Source: JBCCGI01 sp039029355 (GTDB lineage Bacteria; Planctomycetota; UBA1135; GCA-002686595). From it: a DNA stretch of 64,000 nt. The stretch is from contig JBCCGI010000028.1 in the NCBI GenBank assembly GCA_039029355.1, positions 26,060 through 90,059 of the forward strand, read 5' to 3'. Shown piece by piece: positions 59,368-64,000 of the stretch (positions are counted from its first letter, which is position 1; each line of letters opens with the position of its first letter). The notes beneath the pieces are model-generated. The model saw only the letters and a program-made list of their open reading frames with translations. It ran no database searches and was not told the DNA's origin. The position numbers and the translations under genes are program-made.

Positions 59368-61380
59368 CTACTCGCCCTTGTCCGAGCTCAGCGACACCGC
59401 GGTGCCGAAGTACTCCGACCCGCTGCCGAACGACCAGTTGCGGATCTTGAAGCTGTAGTAGCCGCTCGACGGCGCCGTGAACTCCAGCATCTCAAACGGA
59501 TTGACCGACGAGGACGAGCTCGCGATCAGCGAGCCGGTCGGCGAGTAGGCGCGGAAGTCGAGGTCGCTCTCCAGCGAGCTCGTGTAGTAGGTGAAGATGC
59601 CGAGGATCGACTGCTTCGCCACCTGCGAGTCGAACGACAGGCAGGCGCGCACCTTGGTACCGGCGGAGATGTAGACCGTCTGCGCGGTGTACAGGTCGCT
59701 CGAATCGAAGCTCGACTCCGTCAGCGAGCCGTACTGGTAGCCCCAGCCCTTGCCGCGGTTCGCGACGCGGTAGGCCGCGTACGCGTCCAACCCGCCGGCG
59801 CCGTCCTTCGACGACAGCCGCGACGAGCCCTCGATGTTGTGCCACGCGCTCGCCATCAGGATCGCGCGCACCGGCTCGGGCCAACCGCCGAGCGACGGCT
59901 GACGGTCGATGACCACCGCCGCCGCGCCGGCGACGATCGGAGCCGAGAACGACGTGCCGCTGGCGAAGTAGCTGGTGCCGCTGGAGCAGTCGGGCATGAA
60001 CAGGTTCGTGCCCGGCGCCGCGATCTGCGGCGTCTCGACGCCGGTCGACGGGTTCTGCCACGACGAGCTGCTCGCCATCGTCTCGCCGGTCCAGTTGTAG
60101 TCGTTCTGGTCGTAGAAGTTGCCGACCGCGACCTGGTTGTAGCCCGCGCCCGGATCGCCCGCATGGGCGCCGGAGTTGCCGCACGCGATCGCCAGCGTCT
60201 TGGCGTTCACGCGCCCGACGTAGTCGAGGTAACGGTCGAAGCCCGTCACCGAGCTCGTCGGCGCGCCGGCGCCGTAGGAGAGGTTCATCACGTGGCAGCC
60301 CTTCGAGATCGCCCAGCTGATCGCGTCGACCGAGCCGGCGAAGCCCGAGGTGAAGAAGCTGCCCGAGGTGAAGTTGGCGTTGTTGGCGGCATACAGCTTG
60401 GCGTTCTTCGCGACGCCCTTGTGCGTGCCGTGCGAGCTCGCCACGCAGCCGGCGACGCCGGTCGTGTGCGACGAGTTCGAGCCGCTCTGACGGAACTCGA
60501 CGATGTCGAGCCACGGCCCCTCACAGGGGCGACCGCCCTCGACGACGCCGACGCGGGTGTAGCTGGCGTCCGCGCTCGGGTAGGTCGAGTAGAGCTTGTC
60601 GGCGCGCACTTCCTTGTACGCGTTCGAGAGCCGCGGGCCGTACTCGCCCTCGGCGCTGTCGAGCTCGAGCACGCGCGGGTCCGAGGTCAGCTCGGCCAGC
60701 CGCTGCGGGTTAAGGCGCAGGAAAACCAGCGGCGCGTACGCGTCGGTCTGCAGCACCTGGAAGCCGCGTGCGGTCAGGTCGTCGCCGAAGGCGCGCGTGG
60801 CCGGCTCGACGATCGAGCGCACACCGGCGCTCATCGCGGCGAGCCGCTCGTCGACCGCCTCCTCGGTGGCCTGGCCGGCCTCGTCGAGGGCCTCGATCGC
60901 CGCCGCCTCGACCAGCCGCGCGTCCTCGACGCCTTCGACGTCGAGCCACGCCGCGACGAGCACGGGCTGGGTCGGGGCCTCGGACAGGCGCTCGTACAGC
61001 GCCGGCGACAGCTTGCCGCGCCGGCCGATCGCGGCGAGGCCCTCGTTGAGCTTCGCCTGGGCCAGGTCGTGCTGGATGCCGTTCGCGTCGAGCGCGATCA
61101 CCGCTTTCTCGTCGCCGCGCAGCGCGCTGGCGACCCACAGGGTGAGGCCGGTCTCGGGCAGCACGATCGGGCCTTCGACGCGCTCGACGGTGATCTCCGC
61201 ACGCGGCGCGCCGAGGGAGAGCGCGGCCGCGCGAGCGAAGCTGTCCGCGTCGAGCGGGTTGGGAACGTCGCCGCGCTCAACGCCCTGGGCCGAAGCCGAG
61301 GACAGACCGAGCAGGCAGGCCGCGAAGAGCGCCGCCGAGCCGCGAGCGGAACGGGGAAGAACTTGGGAAGTGTTCAGCAT
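59368..61380 (-). CDS. Secreted subtilisin-like serine protease with Asp to Glu change in the triad
   Basis: 670 residues, signal peptide to about residue 32 (AALFAACLLGLSSASAQ). A ~230-residue propeptide-like region precedes the S8 domain. The catalytic Asp strand, normally VAVIDTG, reads RVGVVEGGRP with Glu281; the His is in SNSSHTTGVAGC (His305); the oxyanion Asn is in LAIACGNSG (Asn402); the Ser is in FASGTSFSAPIVAG (Ser477). The C-terminal ~120 residues (ISAGTKVRACLSFDSQ, SDLDFRAYSPTGSLIASS, SGYYSFKIRNWSF) match the bacterial pre-peptidase C-terminal domain. Glu in place of Asp could lower or abolish activity. It converges with the Cys-rich peptide operon, and a role in processing the exported peptide is possible but only inferred from position. 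Confidence 0.85.
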   Translation of the reverse strand: MLNTSQVLPRSARGSAALFAACLLGLSSASAQGVERGDVPNPLDADSFARAAALSLGAPRAEITVERVEGPIVLPETGLTLWVASALRGDEKAVIALDANGIQHDLAQAKLNEGLAAIGRRGKLSPALYERLSEAPTQPVLVAAWLDVEGVEDARLVEAAAIEALDEAGQATEEAVDERLAAMSAGVRSIVEPATRAFGDDLTARGFQVLQTDAYAPLVFLRLNPQRLAELTSDPRVLELDSAEGEYGPRLSNAYKEVRADKLYSTYPSADASYTRVGVVEGGRPCEGPWLDIVEFRQSGSNSSHTTGVAGCVASSHGTHKGVAKNAKLYAANNANFTSGSFFTSGFAGSVDAISWAISKGCHVMNLSYGAGAPTSSVTGFDRYLDYVGRVNAKTLAIACGNSGAHAGDPGAGYNQVAVGNFYDQNDYNWTGETMASSSSWQNPSTGVETPQIAAPGTNLFMPDCSSGTSYFASGTSFSAPIVAGAAAVVIDRQPSLGGWPEPVRAILMASAWHNIEGSSRLSSKDGAGGLDAYAAYRVANRGKGWGYQYGSLTESSFDSSDLYTAQTVYISAGTKVRACLSFDSQVAKQSILGIFTYYTSSLESDLDFRAYSPTGSLIASSSSSVNPFEMLEFTAPSSGYYSFKIRNWSFGSGSEYFGTAVSLSSDKGE

Positions 61381-61701
61381 GGAGACTGGAGGGTGGAGCC
61401 GCCGCGCGTCGTCTTGGGTCGGCGAAGCCGGCGCGTTCCGGCACCGTGCCGGGAGGGATGCGCGCGGGCTCCGCTGCGCGGCGGGCCGTTCGAGGAGTGA
61501 AGACGGCGGCTGGGCGCGGGACCCGTCAGGGAATCGGCGGGAATCGAGCGCGCTGCGAGCGAGCCCGATGCGGATTCCTGCGCGCGACTCGTTCGTCGGC
61601 TTCGCTCGGCGCTAGGGGTTCCGCCTGGACGAGGGCGCGGCAGCTCGGCCCGCGCGGTAGGAGTGTGCTAATGTGCGCGGCGAGAGAGGCCCCGCTCGCA
61701 C
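61381..61701. other. 321-bp intergenic region between divergent genes
   Basis: It separates the minus-strand subtilase from the plus-strand TIR gene. No supported gene is present; open frames here are Arg-rich shadows. Near the plus-strand gene a TGTGCTAATGT patch (61666-61676) may include a -10 element, and GAGAGG (61684-61689) is a poor ribosome site because it lies 12 bases from the GTG start. Several GC-rich short inverted repeats exist, none compelling. Confidence 0.4.
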
Positions 61702-64000
61702 GTGACCGATCCCTCGAAGCCCGTCTTTGTCTCCTATGCCCGGAGTACGTCCGCGGATGCGGCGCGTGCGCTCGTCCGTGAGCTGGGAGAGGAGAGTTGC
61801 TTTCTCGACGAGCGCGACCTCGACGAGCTTTGCGAGTTCCCCCGCGAGCTGACGGGCGCGCTGCTCGCAGCGCGGGTTGTGGTGGTGCTCGTCGATGAGC
61901 GTTACTTCCGCCGGTGGTACTGCGTGCGGGAGTGGATGCTCGCGGTGGCGCCGTGGCGGCAGACGCTGCGGGGGGCCGAAGTCCCGGATGACGAGCTGGC
62001 GCTCGGGCACCTGGTCGTGGCTCTCCCGGAGACGCCTCTGGAGCTGCGCGACCAGGAACGCCTGCCGCCGCGGGTGCAGCGTGAAAATCTGCCCCTCGCC
62101 GGCGAGACGCAGGTCCTCGCCGACGCCGTGCGGCGACGCCTCGAGTCGAGCGAGCTCACTCTCGCTCAGCGGTTCCAGCAGATCGGCGTGCCCGACACGG
62201 AGCGCGACGTGCTGGCGGATACGCGGATGCAGCGCCCCGCGCTCGCCATGCGCGAGACCCCGGGCAACTCGCCGGACATCCCGCTCTCGCTCCACGACGG
62301 CTTCGTCGGACGCGCGAACGAGATCTGGGACCTGCACCACGTGCTCTCGACGCTGCGGGTGGGCGGAGCTGCGGCGGCACTGACCGGCGCGCTGCATGGC
62401 GGAGGTGGCTATGGCAAGACGCAGCTCGCCGCCGAGTACGCGCGGCGCCTTGGCCCGGCGGCGTACCGCGGCGGGGTGTTCTGGGTGAACGCCGGCGACC
62501 CGACGGCGCGCTCGACGAGCATCCGTGAGGCGCTCGCCGCGGCGCTGCCGCCGGAGCAGCGCCAGCAGGTGCAGACGCTGCCCGAGAAACAGGTACCCGG
62601 CAGGCTACGCGAAGCGCTCCTCGCCCGCGCCGGGGAAGGCGACGTGCTCTACGTCATCGACAACCTGCCCGAGCCGGAGGCCGGCTGCGCGCCCCTCGAC
62701 CCCGCCGATCTCTGCCCCGCCTTCAGCGAGGTCACCTGCCTGGTCACGTCGCGAACCCGCCAGGGAATCGGGGCGGGAATCGCGACGATCGACGTGGACG
62801 TGCTCGACGACGGCGCCGCGCTCGAGCTGCTGCTGCACGGTGTTGGGGGTGAATCGACGCTTGCGCCGGGCGAGTGGACCGAGATCCTGACCTGGACCGG
62901 GAACCTCCCACTCGTGCTGAATCTCCTCAACGGCATGCTGGCGCGCGGGACCGGTCCGCGTCAGCTGCTCGAACGTGCGCGGGAAGGCGAGGTGGGCTCG
63001 GCGTACGACAGGTACGTCGACTCGCTGCGTGGCGAGGTGGCGGAGCGCTATCTGCGGAACTTGACGCAGGTCTTCGGCTACTCGTACGAGCAGCTCGACG
63101 AGGCCAGCCGACAGGCTCTTCATCAGCTCGCCTGGGCTTCGCCGGAGCCGATCCCGACGCAGCTCCTGGAGGCGGTGTGCACCGCGGAGGACCGCGACCG
63201 AGTTCGTAGCCAGCTCGTGGGCCGATCTTTCCTCACGCCGGTCGAGGACCTGCCGATGAACTCGGCCTTCCGCCTCCACCGGGTTCTGGCGAGCTTCGTG
63301 CGCGGCTTGGTTCGATCGCCTGAGACCAGAGCATCCCTGCTCGAGGCGACCACCAGCTGCTTCGTCACTTCGAGCGGGGACGACGACTTGCCCTCCCCGG
63401 TCGCGATCGCGCTCGTCCCCCACATCACAGCGCAGCTTCGCTACGACAGCGTCGACGGTCGTGAGGGCCGCCGAGATGCCTGGTGGAGGCTCGCTCGCAA
63501 GCTCAACCCCGTTGCCGAGCGGTGTCCAACGTCCGCGCCGGTTGAGCTAGCCGTCCAAGTTGCGCGTCACCTTCTCGCCGGGTCATCCCGGGACGCGAAC
63601 GAGGAAGACTGGGCGCATAGCCAGGCAAACCTCGGGTACGCACTCGACGGCCTGGGCCAGCGCGAGGGCGACCCCGCGCGCTTGGCCGAAGCCGTCGACG
63701 CCTACCGCGCCGCGCTCCAGGTCTACACCCGCGAACAGCTGCCGCTCGACTGGGCCATGACCCAAAACAACCTCGGGATCGCACTTCGGGGCCTGGGCGA
63801 GCGCGAGGGCGACCCCGCGCGCCTGGCCGAAGCCGTCGACGCCTACCGCGCCGCGCTCCAGGTCTACACCCGCGAGCAGCTGCCGCTCCAATGGGCCGCG
63901 ACCCAAAACAACCTCGGGAACGCACTTGCGAGCCTGGGCCAGCGCGATGGCGACCCCGCGCGCCTGGCCGCGGCCGTCGACGCCTACCGCGCCGCGCTCC
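61702..64000 (+). CDS. TIR - NB-ARC - TPR protein, NLR-like (3' end outside window)
   Basis: At least 766 residues, from GTG 61702 to the window edge without a stop. Residues 1-~145 are a TIR domain: KPVFVSYARSTSADAARALVREL, CFLDERDLDE, and RRWYCVREWMLAV with Glu77 in the position of the catalytic NADase Glu of TIR enzymes. The NB-ARC (STAND) ATPase follows: FVGRANEIWDLHHVL, P-loop GALHGGGGYGKTQLAA (233-240 core), Walker B-like VLYVIDNLPE, VTSRTR, and a GNLPLVLNLL winged-helix region. From about residue 640 a repeat array begins, with 47-residue units (QNNLGIALRGLGEREGDPAR...). This is the architecture of bacterial NLR-like anti-phage and immune proteins, where ligand sensing by the TPRs would activate TIR NAD+ cleavage. 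Confidence 0.88.
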   Translation, partial: MTDPSKPVFVSYARSTSADAARALVRELGEESCFLDERDLDELCEFPRELTGALLAARVVVVLVDERYFRRWYCVREWMLAVAPWRQTLRGAEVPDDELALGHLVVALPETPLELRDQERLPPRVQRENLPLAGETQVLADAVRRRLESSELTLAQRFQQIGVPDTERDVLADTRMQRPALAMRETPGNSPDIPLSLHDGFVGRANEIWDLHHVLSTLRVGGAAAALTGALHGGGGYGKTQLAAEYARRLGPAAYRGGVFWVNAGDPTARSTSIREALAAALPPEQRQQVQTLPEKQVPGRLREALLARAGEGDVLYVIDNLPEPEAGCAPLDPADLCPAFSEVTCLVTSRTRQGIGAGIATIDVDVLDDGAALELLLHGVGGESTLAPGEWTEILTWTGNLPLVLNLLNGMLARGTGPRQLLERAREGEVGSAYDRYVDSLRGEVAERYLRNLTQVFGYSYEQLDEASRQALHQLAWASPEPIPTQLLEAVCTAEDRDRVRSQLVGRSFLTPVEDLPMNSAFRLHRVLASFVRGLVRSPETRASLLEATTSCFVTSSGDDDLPSPVAIALVPHITAQLRYDSVDGREGRRDAWWRLARKLNPVAERCPTSAPVELAVQVARHLLAGSSRDANEEDWAHSQANLGYALDGLGQREGDPARLAEAVDAYRAALQVYTREQLPLDWAMTQNNLGIALRGLGEREGDPARLAEAVDAYRAALQVYTREQLPLQWAATQNNLGNALASLGQRDGDPARLAAAVDAYRAAL
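63619..64000 (+). repeat. Tandem 141-bp TPR repeats, nearly identical at DNA level
   Basis: Repeat units begin at 63619, 63760 and 63901, 141 bp apart (47 codons), and the array continues past the window edge. The unit carries NNLG, LAEAVDAYRAALQVYTREQL and related residues. Long stretches are identical base for base between copies, so the array is young or kept similar by recombination. Copy number is therefore likely to differ between related strains. Confidence 0.9.

Overview
The window is uniformly GC-rich (about two thirds or more G+C by eye) and densely packed. I see no rRNA, tRNA, CRISPR array or insertion sequence. The gene repertoire points to a planctomycete (Planctomycetota): several ECF sigma factors paired with Ser/Thr kinases (kinase-TPR and kinase-SUMF1 architectures), an arylsulfatase with a Cys-type active site, di-haem cytochrome c peroxidases, HAF-repeat, Asp-box and beta-helix exoproteins, and a sigma factor fused through a membrane helix to carboxypeptidase-regulatory-like domains. 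No single marker proves the phylum; this is inference from the family mix.

Layout. 1-16 kb: secreted proteins (one with a caspase/gingipain-like fold), a divergent kinase-TPR/ECF sigma pair, a HAF-repeat exoprotein behind a strong leader hairpin, a methyltransferase/lipoprotein pair, an Asp-box exoprotein, and a cytochrome c peroxidase - ECF sigma - kinase run. 16-20 kb: a sulfatase, then a convergent ECF sigma / zinc-ribbon kinase pair separated by a hairpin terminator. 20-29 kb: two convergent operons, two bases apart at their ends, that mirror each other. Each has a membrane-anchored protein and a small secreted Cys-rich peptide; the plus operon ends in a fusion of two apparently dead enzymes, and the minus operon ends in a membrane-anchored sigma factor. 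29-42 kb: a further kinase-TPR, two related exoproteins, a lipoprotein, aquaporin, a TAXI-type binding protein, a DUF3050 protein, a small membrane protein and an ECF sigma/kinase-SUMF1 pair joined by an ATGA overlap. 42-49 kb: an alpha/alpha-toroid exoprotein, a serine hydrolase, and a cytochrome c peroxidase/histidine kinase operon. 48.8-52.6 kb: a five-gene operon of unrecognised cytoplasmic proteins bounded downstream by a 24-bp perfect inverted repeat. 52.7-55 kb: an AraC regulator divergent from a BAAT-type hydrolase.

55.1-59.2 kb is the most striking region: a tightly coupled four-gene operon closed by a textbook terminator. It encodes a radical SAM/SPASM enzyme, a 188-residue protein with 23 cysteines and a Tat-like leader, a Tat-exported protein, and a SPASM-tailed protein that lacks the radical SAM CxxxCxxC motif. 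It reads as an undescribed peptide-modification (RiPP-like) system. The window closes with a subtilase carrying Glu in place of the catalytic Asp, and the 5' part of a TIR - NB-ARC - TPR protein (NLR-like, probable immune gene) with nearly identical 141-bp repeats running off the end.

Limits: every family assignment is by eye from motifs. Starts were chosen from ribosome-binding sites, signal peptides and overlaps, and are flagged where uncertain.
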